Of a stretch of 64,000 nucleotides of DNA, positions 11,007-18,828 are shown one piece after another; positions within the stretch are counted from its first letter, which is position 1, and each line of letters opens with the position of its first letter. Under the pieces are notes generated by a model. That model saw only the letters and a program-made list of their open reading frames with translations, made no database searches and was not told the origin of the DNA. Made by a program: the position numbers and the translations under genes. This DNA comes from Stutzerimonas stutzeri (GTDB lineage Bacteria > Pseudomonadota > Gammaproteobacteria > Pseudomonadales > Pseudomonadaceae): positions 434,001-498,000 of the forward strand of contig NZ_POUL01000001.1 in assembly GCF_002890895.1 (NCBI RefSeq). Direction: 5' to 3'.

Positions 11007-11039
11007 TGGTGCCGGGCGAGCCAAGCCGCCTCGGCACCA
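11007..11039. terminator. Inverted repeat between convergent genes
   Basis: TGGTGCCG (11007-11014) pairs with CGGCACCA (11032-11039) around a GC-rich 17-nt loop. It lies between the convergent acetyltransferase and wrbA genes. There is no T-run, so it is at best a weak bidirectional terminator. Confidence 0.35.
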
Positions 11040-11050
11040 TGGGCAGCGGG

Positions 11051-11650
11051 TCAGCTTTTCAGCTTCACCGTGGTCTGGGCCACTAGCTCGCCCTGATAGC
11101 GGGCAATGGTCAGTTCCTTGTTCGAAGGCTGACGCGAGCCATCACCGCCAGCGATAGTCGAAGCGCCATAAGGCGTTCCGCCGTTCATTTCGGAGATGTC
11201 AAAGAACTCGCCGATGCCATAGCCGGTCGGCACGATGATCATTCCGTGGTGCGCCAGGGTGGTCCAGGTCGAGGTGATGGTCATCTCCTGGCCACCGCCG
11301 GTGCCGGTGGAAGTGAACACGCTGGCGACCTTGCCATGCAGCGCGCCCTTGGCCCAGAGCCCGCCGGTCTGGTCGAGGAAGGTGCGCATCTGGCTGGACA
11401 TGTTGCCGAAGCGCGTCGGCGTACCAAAAATGATCGCGTCGTAATCGGCCAGCTCCGAGGGATTGGCGACCGGCGCCTCCTGGTCAACCTTGCCGCCAGC
11501 ATTCTTGAAAGCCTCTTCCGGCATGGTTTCCGGCACACGCTTGACGGTCACTTCGGCCCCTTCAACGCGACGCGCACCTTCGGCCACTGCATTGGCCATG
11601 GTTTCGACGTGGCCATACATTGAGTGGTACAGCACGAGAATCTTTGCCAT
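11051..11650 (-). CDS. wrbA: NAD(P)H:quinone oxidoreductase WrbA
   Basis: WrbA is a tetrameric flavodoxin-like FMN enzyme that reduces quinones by two electrons, limiting redox cycling. The 199-residue protein has the FMN-phosphate loop near the N-terminus ([15 protein letters not shown]), the second flavin loop [18 protein letters not shown] and the [10 protein letters not shown] stretch, all diagnostic of the family. A GAGGAA site precedes the ATG. It lies 47 bp downstream of the pirin gene on the same strand, an arrangement that suggests a quinone/redox-stress operon. Confidence 0.95.
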   Translation of the reverse strand: MAKILVLYHSMYGHVETMANAVAEGARRVEGAEVTVKRVPETMPEEAFKNAGGKVDQEAPVANPSELADYDAIIFGTPTRFGNMSSQMRTFLDQTGGLWAKGALHGKVASVFTSTGTGGGQEMTITSTWTTLAHHGMIIVPTGYGIGEFFDISEMNGGTPYGASTIAGGDGSRQPSNKELTIARYQGELVAQTTVKLKS

Positions 11651-11697
11651 TTTCAGTTTCCTCTTCCTGGGTTGTATTCCTGCTTTAGTCGATACGC

Positions 11698-12396
11698 TCA
11701 GCGCACATCGACCAGCACAATTTCGCTGTCTTCCAACGCCTTGATGGTCAGCCGTGTCTCATCTCGCACAGCGACTCCATCGCCTGCAGCCGCCACTCGC
11801 TCACCTACTGCGATACGCCCGCTGGCAGGCACCATGTAGACCTTACGGTCCGAGCCAATGTCGTATTCGGCAACCTGACCGGCCGAAAGTGTCGCGGCAA
11901 CCAGACGGGCATCGGCTCGTATGGGCAGAGCGTCGCCGTCCTCGGCCATGCCGCTGGCCAGAGTGACGAAGCTGCCAGCCCGCTCGCCTGCTGGAAAAGG
12001 TCGTGTGCCCCAGGCGGGCGGCAAGCCGGACTGGTCCGGATAAATCCAGATCTGGAAGATCTCGGTGGTCTCGTCTTCGAGGTTGTATTCGCTGTGGGCG
12101 ATGCCGCTGCCCGCGCTCATCACCTGCACGTCACCGGCCACGGTCCGCCCGCGGTTGCCGAGGCTGTCCTCATGGGTGATCGCCCCCTTGCGCACATAGG
12201 TGATGATTTCCATATCACGGTGCGGATGTGTCGGGAATCCGGAGTGCGGGGCGATGCTGTCGTCATTCCAGACCCGTAGATGGCCCCAGTGCATGCGCGC
12301 CGGATCGTGGTATTCAGCGAACGAGAAGTGATGACGCGTATCCAGCCATCCGTGTTGAGCAGCGCCAAGGCCCGCGCGGGGACGAATATCGATCAT
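11698..12396 (-). CDS. Pirin family protein (YhhW-like)
   Basis: A 232-residue bicupin of the pirin family; some members are quercetin dioxygenases, others regulators. The metal site is recognisable as HPHRDMEII plus [10 protein letters not shown], giving the expected two His, later His and Glu pattern. The frame is open further upstream, but the conserved start [11 protein letters not shown] is at 12396 with GAGG before it. It is the first gene of a likely pirin-wrbA pair. The real substrate cannot be told from sequence. Confidence 0.9.
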   Translation of the reverse strand: MIDIRPRAGLGAAQHGWLDTRHHFSFAEYHDPARMHWGHLRVWNDDSIAPHSGFPTHPHRDMEIITYVRKGAITHEDSLGNRGRTVAGDVQVMSAGSGIAHSEYNLEDETTEIFQIWIYPDQSGLPPAWGTRPFPAGERAGSFVTLASGMAEDGDALPIRADARLVAATLSAGQVAEYDIGSDRKVYMVPASGRIAVGERVAAAGDGVAVRDETRLTIKALEDSEIVLVDVR

Positions 12397-12531
12397 TGCA
12401 GAAGCCTCAATGTCTGGCCGGCTCGACTGTCGGCGCCGAGCGGCGGAATGAGGCCATCTTCTATTGGATCGGCGAGTGCATGGTTGGATTATTCCGCACA
12501 AATCAATCGCAAAAACCGATACGTCGGCTTG

Positions 12532-13407
12532 TCAGTCGAGAAAAGCAAGCACTTCCTCCAGAAGCAACTCGGGCACCTCTTCAGGCAAATAGTGCCCAGC
12601 CGGTAACGCCTTGCCTCGTACGTCCTGCGCCACCACACGCCACTCCTTCAGCGGATCGAAGCATCGCTCGATGATTCCGTGCGCCCCCCAGAGCACCAGT
12701 AACGGTGCCTGGATCATTCGGCCAGCGGCGCGATCAGCACGGTCATGCTCAAGGTCGATACCTGCACTGGCCCGATAGTCTTCGCAGAACGCGTGGATGG
12801 TGCCTGGCTGCTTCATGCAACGCAGGTACTCGGCGTAAGCCGCCTCAGTGAATGGGTGCACATGATCAGCACGAGTCGCCACGGCGCTTTGCAGAACGAG
12901 TTCAGGGTTCGCTTCGAGCAGGGTTTCCGGCAGCGGCGCCGGTCGGATCAGAAAGAACCAGTGCCAATAGGCACGCGCGAAGGTTTCGTCGGTCTGGCTG
13001 TACATGGCCAGGGTCGGCGCGATATCCAGCAGGATCATCCTTCTTACCGCTTCAGGGTGATCCATCGCCAGCCGATGGCTGACTCGCGCACCGCGGTCGT
13101 GGGCGAGAATGTCAAAGTGCTCGAAGCCCAGCGAGCGCATCAGCTCGACCTGATCCCGCGCCATTTCCCGCTTGCTATAGGCGACGTGGTTCTCGCCGCC
13201 GTCGGGCTTGCTGCTATCGCCGTAACCGCGCAGGTCAGCCGCCACGACGGTGAAGCGTTCAGCCAGCTGATCGGCGATTTCGTGCCAGATCACATGGGTT
13301 TGCGGGTAGCCGTGCAGCAAGAGGAGGGGCGGACCGGAGCCGCCCTTCCGATAGTTGATCCGAACGCCATTGACCTCGCACTCGCTACGCTGGAACTGCT
13401 CGAACAT
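12532..13407 (-). CDS. Haloacetate (fluoroacetate) dehalogenase-like alpha/beta hydrolase
   Basis: A 291-residue alpha/beta hydrolase whose nucleophile is aspartate, not serine: HDRGARVSHR places D104, R105 and R108. Together with D128, H149-W150 (YWHWFF), Y211 and H272 (AGHYLPEE) this reproduces, in order and nearly in spacing, the nucleophile, acid, base, carboxylate-binding arginines and halide pocket I recall for fluoroacetate dehalogenase RPA1163 (D110, R111, R114, D134, H155, W156, Y219, H280). The predicted reaction is hydrolysis of a 2-haloacid C-halogen bond to the hydroxy acid. Real activity and halide preference are inference. It lies between pirin and lrgB with no obvious partner gene. 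Confidence 0.8.
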   Translation of the reverse strand: MFEQFQRSECEVNGVRINYRKGGSGPPLLLLHGYPQTHVIWHEIADQLAERFTVVAADLRGYGDSSKPDGGENHVAYSKREMARDQVELMRSLGFEHFDILAHDRGARVSHRLAMDHPEAVRRMILLDIAPTLAMYSQTDETFARAYWHWFFLIRPAPLPETLLEANPELVLQSAVATRADHVHPFTEAAYAEYLRCMKQPGTIHAFCEDYRASAGIDLEHDRADRAAGRMIQAPLLVLWGAHGIIERCFDPLKEWRVVAQDVRGKALPAGHYLPEEVPELLLEEVLAFLD

Positions 13408-13486
13408 GGGACCGCTCCTGAGATGGGAGCCCTAAGCCTAGGCGTACCCGAAGCAATCGCAACAGGTTCGAGGCCGCAAAACAGCG

Positions 13487-14197
13487 TCAGCCCAGTGCCA
13501 GCGGCAGGAACAGCGCGATCAGGATGCCCAGCAGACTCATTCCCAGCGCCGAGAAAGCGCCACACTCGTCCCCCTCCTCAAGCGCCCGCGCCGTACCGAT
13601 GGCGTGCGCATTGATGCCGTAGCTCAAACCGCGTGCCGCCGGGTGATCGACCCCAGCCCAACCCAGCAACAGCGGGCCCAAGGCCGTACCGATCACGCCC
13701 GTCAGCATGACGAAGACCGCCGCCAGCGACGCGAGGCCGCCCAATTGCTCAGCCACCAGCATGGCAATCGGCATGGTTGCCGCCTTGGGCGACAGGCTCA
13801 TCAATACGGCCATGTCCGCGCCCAACAAGCCGGCAATGGTCAGCGTCAGGACGACGCCCAGCACCCCGCCGCTTACCAAGGTGATAACGATCGGCCAGAA
13901 CAGCTGCTGAATGCGGCGGATATGACGGTACAACGGCACAGCCAAGGCGACCGTCGCAGGGCCGACCAGGACGGCGATCATCGACGCGTCGGCCCGATAG
14001 CTCGCATAGTCGATGCCGCACAGGTACAGCGTGCCGACCACCAGCAACATGCCAACCATCACCGGCTGCAGCACCAGCCAGCCGCTGCGCCGGTAGAGCG
14101 CCAGCGCTAGCTGAAACGCAATCAGCGTGAGCCCTACGGAAAATAGCGGATGATCCAGAGTCATCGCCCAGACGCTGCGCCAGTCGAGGCCGCTCAT
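13487..14197 (-). CDS. lrgB: LrgB/CidB family membrane protein
   Basis: A 236-residue inner-membrane protein with about seven hydrophobic segments, of the LrgB (YohK) family that pairs with LrgA. The family signature GAATMPIA-like stretch is seen as LSPKAATMPIAML, and the C-terminus has the typical INAHAIGTARALEEGDECGAFS. The start overlaps the lrgA stop by four bases (ATGA), so the two are translationally coupled. In Staphylococcus and in plants the pair is linked to murein hydrolase export and to pyruvate or glycolate transport; the role here is open. Confidence 0.9.
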   Translation of the reverse strand: MSGLDWRSVWAMTLDHPLFSVGLTLIAFQLALALYRRSGWLVLQPVMVGMLLVVGTLYLCGIDYASYRADASMIAVLVGPATVALAVPLYRHIRRIQQLFWPIVITLVSGGVLGVVLTLTIAGLLGADMAVLMSLSPKAATMPIAMLVAEQLGGLASLAAVFVMLTGVIGTALGPLLLGWAGVDHPAARGLSYGINAHAIGTARALEEGDECGAFSALGMSLLGILIALFLPLALG

Positions 14198-14559
14198 GCC
14201 TGATCCTCACGCTGCCGATCCATTCGTCTGATCAGCGTCTGCATCAGCCAACCGCAGAACGGCACGGTTACCACCAGCGACAGGACCAATCCGGCGGCAA
14301 TAGCCGGCAGGTCGGCGAGCAACGCATCGCTGCTGGTCATGATTCCCGCCGCCGGCACGATGAGCAGCAACGGCAAGTACTGCAACAGCAGCGCAGCGGT
14401 CTTCTCGAGGGGCTCAGGAATGCCTCGCCGCAGCAGTAACAGCGCAAACAGCAACACCATGCCAATGATCGGGCCCGGCAAGGCGGGCAGCAGCGAGAGG
14501 TGGATGACGCTGCCGAGCAGCTGCAGTACGACCAGCCAGGTCAGGCCTTTGAGAATCAT
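14194..14559 (-). CDS. lrgA: CidA/LrgA family holin-like protein
   Basis: A 121-residue protein with four hydrophobic helices, PGPIIGMVLLF in the second and a positively charged C-terminus (RRMDRQREDQA), as in CidA/LrgA proteins. The frame can start at a TTG at 14574, but AGGA sits 6 bp before the ATG at 14559, so I take that start. It forms a two-gene unit with lrgB. No CidR-type LysR regulator lies beside it, unlike the cid locus of Gram-positive bacteria. Confidence 0.88.
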   Translation of the reverse strand: MILKGLTWLVVLQLLGSVIHLSLLPALPGPIIGMVLLFALLLLRRGIPEPLEKTAALLLQYLPLLLIVPAAGIMTSSDALLADLPAIAAGLVLSLVVTVPFCGWLMQTLIRRMDRQREDQA

Positions 14560-14680
14560 CAGGGGTCCTATCAAGCGGTTGAGCGGAGCGGGTAATCATG
14601 CCGGGAATGGGCGCTGACAGCACGCATCGGCCACAGGCGACGAACTATGACTTGCCTCGCGCGCCTCGAAACAGGTGCAG

Positions 14681-14830
14681 ATGGGCACGAAAAAACCGTA
14701 TCAGCTGCTCGCGGTGACTGTGGCCTGGCGTCGCATGGCACAGCACGGTGCAACGTTCAAATTTACCGAGGTCGTCGCCAAAACCCTACGTTACGCCGGC
14801 GTACGCCTTGGATGGACCGTCGGATGCTAG
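14681..14830 (+). CDS. Possible small basic protein, 49 residues
   Basis: This open frame encodes MGTKKPYQLLAVTVAWRRMA and continues with KFTEVVAKTLRYAGVRLGW. It has AGGTG close before the ATG, codon third positions that look like those of neighbours, and an amphipathic basic composition. I do not recognise the family. It is the only coding candidate in the 390-bp gap between lrgA and ccoG; the remainder shows no further structure. It could be a chance frame. Confidence 0.28.
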   Translation: MGTKKPYQLLAVTVAWRRMAQHGATFKFTEVVAKTLRYAGVRLGWTVGC

Positions 14831-14948
14831 TCCAAACCAGCACAGCGGCCATCTGATGCGTATTTTTCAGCGGTACCTGAGCCTGTTATGCGAAACACCC
14901 TGATCAGATCATCGGCGCCGCCTGATATAGCCTGACAGGGGCCCCCCA

Positions 14949-16358
14949 ATGACCGAACGCATCCCCGCAACAATCATCGACACCGTCGATCCACGCAAGC
15001 CGATCCGCTTGACCCCGGCACAGGCGGGCGGGCCGATTCACACCCGCAGTTTTGCCGGCCTGTTCCGCAATCTGCGCCTGATCGGCGGCGGACTTTTGTT
15101 TCTGCTCTATTTCGGCACCCAGTGGCTGACCTGGGGGGGACGCCAAGCGGTGCTATGGGATTTGAACAAACAACAATTCCATATTTTCGGGGCGACATTC
15201 TGGCCGCAGGATTTCATCCTGTTATCGGCGTTGCTGATCATCGCCGCCTTCGGCTTGTTCTTCATCACTGTGCTCGCGGGTCGAGTCTGGTGCGGCTACG
15301 CCTGCCCACAAAGCACCTGGACCTGGGTGTTCATGTGGGCTGAGAAAGTCACCGAGGGTGATCGCAGCCAGCGAATCAAACTGGACGCCGCCCCGCTGTC
15401 ATTCAGCAAGCTGTTACGACGCGCTGCCAAGCACGCCGCCTGGCTTGCCGTAAGCCTGGCCACGGCGATTGCCTTCGTCGGCTACTTCACCCCGGTCCGT
15501 GAACTGGTCATCAATCTGTTCAGTCTGCAGCTGGGCGGAACCACCGCGTTCTGGCTGTTCTTCTTCACCGCCGCGACCTACATCAACGCCGGCTGGCTGC
15601 GTGAACAGGTGTGCGTACACATGTGCCCCTATTCACGCTTCCAGAGTGTGATGTTCGATGGCGACACGCTGGTGGTGTCCTACGATGCCGCCCGGGGTGA
15701 ACAACGAGGCGCGCGGCGCAAAGACGCCAACCCAAAGGCCGAAGGCCTTGGCGACTGCATCGACTGCACGCTGTGCGTGCAGGTCTGTCCCACCGGTATC
15801 GACATCCGCGACGGCCTGCAACTCGACTGCCTGAGCTGCGGTGCCTGTATCGACGCCTGCGACAGCGTCATGGACAAGATGGGTTACGCCCGGGGTCTGG
15901 TTCGATATACCTCCGAACGTGCGCTTGAAGGCGGCCAGACCAGGCTGCTGCGACCGCGTCTGATCGGCTATGCCGGAGCGCTAGTGATTATGATCGGTGC
16001 CTTCGTCTGGGCGTTGGAAGCGCGACCGACGTTATCCCTGGATGTAACCAAGGACCGCACCCTCTACCGAGAAAATATCGAGGGCCAGATCGAAAACATG
16101 TACAGCTTGAAGGTGATCAATAAAACCCAGCAGCCGCACGACTATCTGATCACCCTGGGCGAAGGCCCCTACGAGTTGCACGGCCCGCACCAGATCAGTC
16201 TGGCCGCAGGCGAGATCGTCGATGTCCCGGTCAGCGTGGCGCTCGTTGACGACAAAGTGGACGCGCACGAGAAGCTGCACTTCTTGGTCACTGACGCGAG
16301 CGACCCGGCACGCCAGGTAACCGCCCCGAGTACCTTCATTGCACCAAGGGTTCGATAG
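14949..16358 (+). CDS. ccoG: Cytochrome c oxidase accessory protein CcoG (FixG/RdxA)
   Basis: CcoG is a membrane-bound 4Fe-4S protein needed for copper delivery during assembly of cbb3-type cytochrome c oxidase. The 469-residue protein has membrane segments near 42-60, 88-110, 155-175, 190-210 and 335-350. The GRVWCGYACPQS motif lies at 111-122. Two ferredoxin-like clusters follow: CIDCTLCVQVCP near 269-280 and CLSCGACIDACD near 297-308. The C-terminal FixG Ig-like domain carries family features such as NMYSLKVINKTQ. Here it stands alone, away from ccoNOPQ, which suggests a second copy or a relocated gene. No convincing Anr box was found in front of it. Confidence 0.93.
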   Translation: MTERIPATIIDTVDPRKPIRLTPAQAGGPIHTRSFAGLFRNLRLIGGGLLFLLYFGTQWLTWGGRQAVLWDLNKQQFHIFGATFWPQDFILLSALLIIAAFGLFFITVLAGRVWCGYACPQSTWTWVFMWAEKVTEGDRSQRIKLDAAPLSFSKLLRRAAKHAAWLAVSLATAIAFVGYFTPVRELVINLFSLQLGGTTAFWLFFFTAATYINAGWLREQVCVHMCPYSRFQSVMFDGDTLVVSYDAARGEQRGARRKDANPKAEGLGDCIDCTLCVQVCPTGIDIRDGLQLDCLSCGACIDACDSVMDKMGYARGLVRYTSERALEGGQTRLLRPRLIGYAGALVIMIGAFVWALEARPTLSLDVTKDRTLYRENIEGQIENMYSLKVINKTQQPHDYLITLGEGPYELHGPHQISLAAGEIVDVPVSVALVDDKVDAHEKLHFLVTDASDPARQVTAPSTFIAPRVR

Positions 16359-16427
16359 GATGGTGGCAGTGCGCACGCGCCCGCTCACGCGGCTGGCCGA
16401 TATTGTCCCTTGGTGAAGCAGAAGCAG

Positions 16428-17837
16428 ATGAAGCGCTACGAGAAATTCGCTGACGAAATTGCCGAACTGATCCGCTCCGGCGTGCTGGCGCCGGGCGAAA
16501 AGGTGCCGTCCGTGCGCCATGCCAGTCGCACCTACGGCGTTAGTCCCTCCACTGTGTTCCAGGCGTACTACCTGCTGGAGGATCGCGGATTGATTCAGGC
16601 CCGGCCGCGCTCGGGCTATTTTGTTCGCGAGCACGCCAGACGCCTGCTTCCCGAGCCGGAGATCAGCCCACGCCTGAGCGAAACCACCGATGTCGACGTT
16701 AGCGAACTGGTGTTCTCGGTGCTCGCCTCGCTGCGCGATCCGGACACCGTTCCGTTCGGTTCCGCCTTCCCCAGTCCCGATCTGTTCCCGCTGCAACGCC
16801 TGGCGCGCTCAATGGCGCACACCGTGCGCGAGATGCCGGGGCGTGAAGTGATCGCCGAGATGACTACCGGCCACCCTGACCTGCGCCGGCAGATCGCGCT
16901 GCGTTATATGGTCAGCGGAGTCATGCTGCCGTTGGACGAGCTGGTAATCACCACCGGCGCCATGGAAGCGTTGAATCTCTGTTTACAGGTGGTCACCCAG
17001 CCGGGCGACCTGGTCGCCATCGAAGCGCCCGCGTTCTATGCCACTTTGCAGGTGCTGGAGCGGCTCAAGCTCAAGGCTGTGGAAATCCCGGTGCATCCGC
17101 GGGACGGAATCGACCTGAGCACCCTGGAAAGCCGGCTGAGCAGCTTGCCGATCAAGGCCTGCTGGTTCATGAGCAGCCTGCAGAATCCGCTCGGTGCGAG
17201 CATGAGCGAGTCAAACAAAGAGAACCTCTATGCGTTGCTGCAGCGCCATCAAGTCCCGCTGATCGAAGACGATGTCTACGCCGAGCTGTACTTCAACCAG
17301 GAGCCGCCTAAACCGGTCAAGAGCCACGACCGTGACGGATGGGTGATGCATTGCGGCTCTTTTTCCAAAAGCCTGGCGCCGGGTTACCGGATCGGCTGGG
17401 TGGCGGGCGGCCGCTATGCCGAACAGATCAGTCGCCTCAAGCTGATGACGACGATTTCACCTTCGGTGCCGGCCCAAGCGGCTATCGCTGACTATCTGCA
17501 ACACGGCGGCTACGACCGCCATTTACGTAAATTGCGTCATGCACTGGAGCGTCAACAGGGCGAAATGCTTGCCTCCGCCGCGCGTCACTTCCCGGCCAGC
17601 ACCCGGGTAACGCGGCCCAGCGGCGGCTACTTCCTCTGGTTCGAATTTCCCGAGGGGGTCGATTCGCTGCAATTGTTGCAGCTGGCGCTCGCGCAGGGCA
17701 TCAGCCTCGCTCCAGGCCCGATCTTTTCAGCCACCCGGCGCTTTCGCAACTGTGCACGCCTGAACTACGGCCATCCCTGGGACGAGCGCAGCGAAAAAGC
17801 GATGGAGCTGCTCGGGCGGATCGTGAAATCGTTCTAG
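16428..17837 (+). CDS. MocR-type GntR/aminotransferase-like transcription regulator
   Basis: A 469-residue regulator with an N-terminal GntR winged helix (residues 1-75; GEKVPSVRHASRTYGVS) joined to a fold-type I aminotransferase domain. The PLP-binding lysine is in CGSFSKSLAPGYRIGW. MocR proteins use PLP or an aldimine as effector, and commonly control genes of vitamin B6, GABA or amino-acid metabolism. The frame opens upstream with TTG and GTG, but the conserved start MKRYEKFADEIAELI is at 16428. It is convergent with the PhzF-like gene. The divergent-neighbour rule that often points to MocR targets gives no candidate here because ccoG precedes it in the same direction. Confidence 0.9.
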   Translation: MKRYEKFADEIAELIRSGVLAPGEKVPSVRHASRTYGVSPSTVFQAYYLLEDRGLIQARPRSGYFVREHARRLLPEPEISPRLSETTDVDVSELVFSVLASLRDPDTVPFGSAFPSPDLFPLQRLARSMAHTVREMPGREVIAEMTTGHPDLRRQIALRYMVSGVMLPLDELVITTGAMEALNLCLQVVTQPGDLVAIEAPAFYATLQVLERLKLKAVEIPVHPRDGIDLSTLESRLSSLPIKACWFMSSLQNPLGASMSESNKENLYALLQRHQVPLIEDDVYAELYFNQEPPKPVKSHDRDGWVMHCGSFSKSLAPGYRIGWVAGGRYAEQISRLKLMTTISPSVPAQAAIADYLQHGGYDRHLRKLRHALERQQGEMLASAARHFPASTRVTRPSGGYFLWFEFPEGVDSLQLLQLALAQGISLAPGPIFSATRRFRNCARLNYGHPWDERSEKAMELLGRIVKSF

Positions 17838-17894
17838 CGCCCGGCTCGATAGCGGCGCTGCGTGACGCGAGCGCCCCTTTTCCAGATCCGGGAA

Positions 17895-18686
17895 CTACAC
17901 CTCAATCGTGCCCTGTAGATACAGGACCGCATGCCCGGCGACAAATACGCGCTCGCCTTCGACCCGGCAGTGCAGCAAACCGCTTCGGCGTGAGGCCTGC
18001 AGCGCCAGCAACTGCGTCTTGCCCAGCCGCTCGCTCCAGTAAGGCGCAAGGCCTGCATGGATGGAACCGGTGACCGGGTCTTCATCCCCGCCGTTGGCCG
18101 GCCAGAAATAGCGCGAGACGAAATCCTGCTGGCGACCCGGCGCCGTTGCCACGACATCCAATGGTGCCAACGTTTTGAGTAGCGACAGGTCGGGTGCCAG
18201 CTGGCGCACCTGATCCTCATCGTCGTACACGGCAAACCAGGCCTGACGGTTTCGCAGCACCGCCCGCGGCAAGGTCCGAAGACCGTTGAACAGCTCAGCC
18301 GGCGGATTCTCGACGGGCTCCGGGGCACGGTTGGGGAAGCTCATCTCCAGCAGACCATCATCCAACTCGGCGACGCTGATATCGCCTACCGCAGCGGCAC
18401 GAAAAGTCAGCGGAGCCGTGGCCAAGTTCTGTCCCAACAACACGAAGGCACTGGCCAGGGTGGCGTGCCCGCAGAAGTCGATTTCAGTCAGCGGCGAAAA
18501 CCAGCGAATGAGAAACGCACCGTCAGGCGCGCGCACCAGAAAGGCCGTTTCCGACAGGTTGTTCTCCACGGCGATGGCCTGCATCTGTGCGTCGCTCAGC
18601 CAATGCTCCAGCGGAACCACTGCGGCCGAGTTGCCTTTGAACAGCTGCTGGGTAAACGCATCGACCTGATAGATCGGCAGTTTCAT
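17895..18686 (-). CDS. PhzF family isomerase/epimerase-like protein
   Basis: A 263-residue protein of the PhzF/DapF-like fold, related to the phenazine-biosynthesis isomerase PhzF. It shows the family motifs FKGNSAAVVPLE, NNLSETAFL with the catalytic-type glutamate, FCGHATLASAF, and GDEDPVTGSIHAGLAPYW. The start is placed at the second of two adjacent ATGs (18686), where AGGGAG has the better spacing. No other phenazine genes are near, so this is one of the many PhzF homologues of unknown substrate found in Pseudomonas. It is convergent with the MocR gene. Confidence 0.88.
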   Translation of the reverse strand: MKLPIYQVDAFTQQLFKGNSAAVVPLEHWLSDAQMQAIAVENNLSETAFLVRAPDGAFLIRWFSPLTEIDFCGHATLASAFVLLGQNLATAPLTFRAAAVGDISVAELDDGLLEMSFPNRAPEPVENPPAELFNGLRTLPRAVLRNRQAWFAVYDDEDQVRQLAPDLSLLKTLAPLDVVATAPGRQQDFVSRYFWPANGGDEDPVTGSIHAGLAPYWSERLGKTQLLALQASRRSGLLHCRVEGERVFVAGHAVLYLQGTIEV

Positions 18687-18828
18687 CATCTCTCCCTCGC
18701 CCTTGCGCGAGCCCTTCATTAGGTTCGCGAAGCGGAAGAGTGTCGCCGAGCACAGGCTGATCGGCAAAGGCCATTTGCGATAAGGGGGCCGATGCGGTCA
18801 GGTGCCCCTAACCGCTCGCCCGCCATCG

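Noticed and set aside
14895..14925. Possible Anr box (CTGATCAGATCATC-like) upstream of ccoG
   Set aside because: Half-sites do not fit TTGAT-N4-ATCAA in spacing or sequence; only the left half resembles it.
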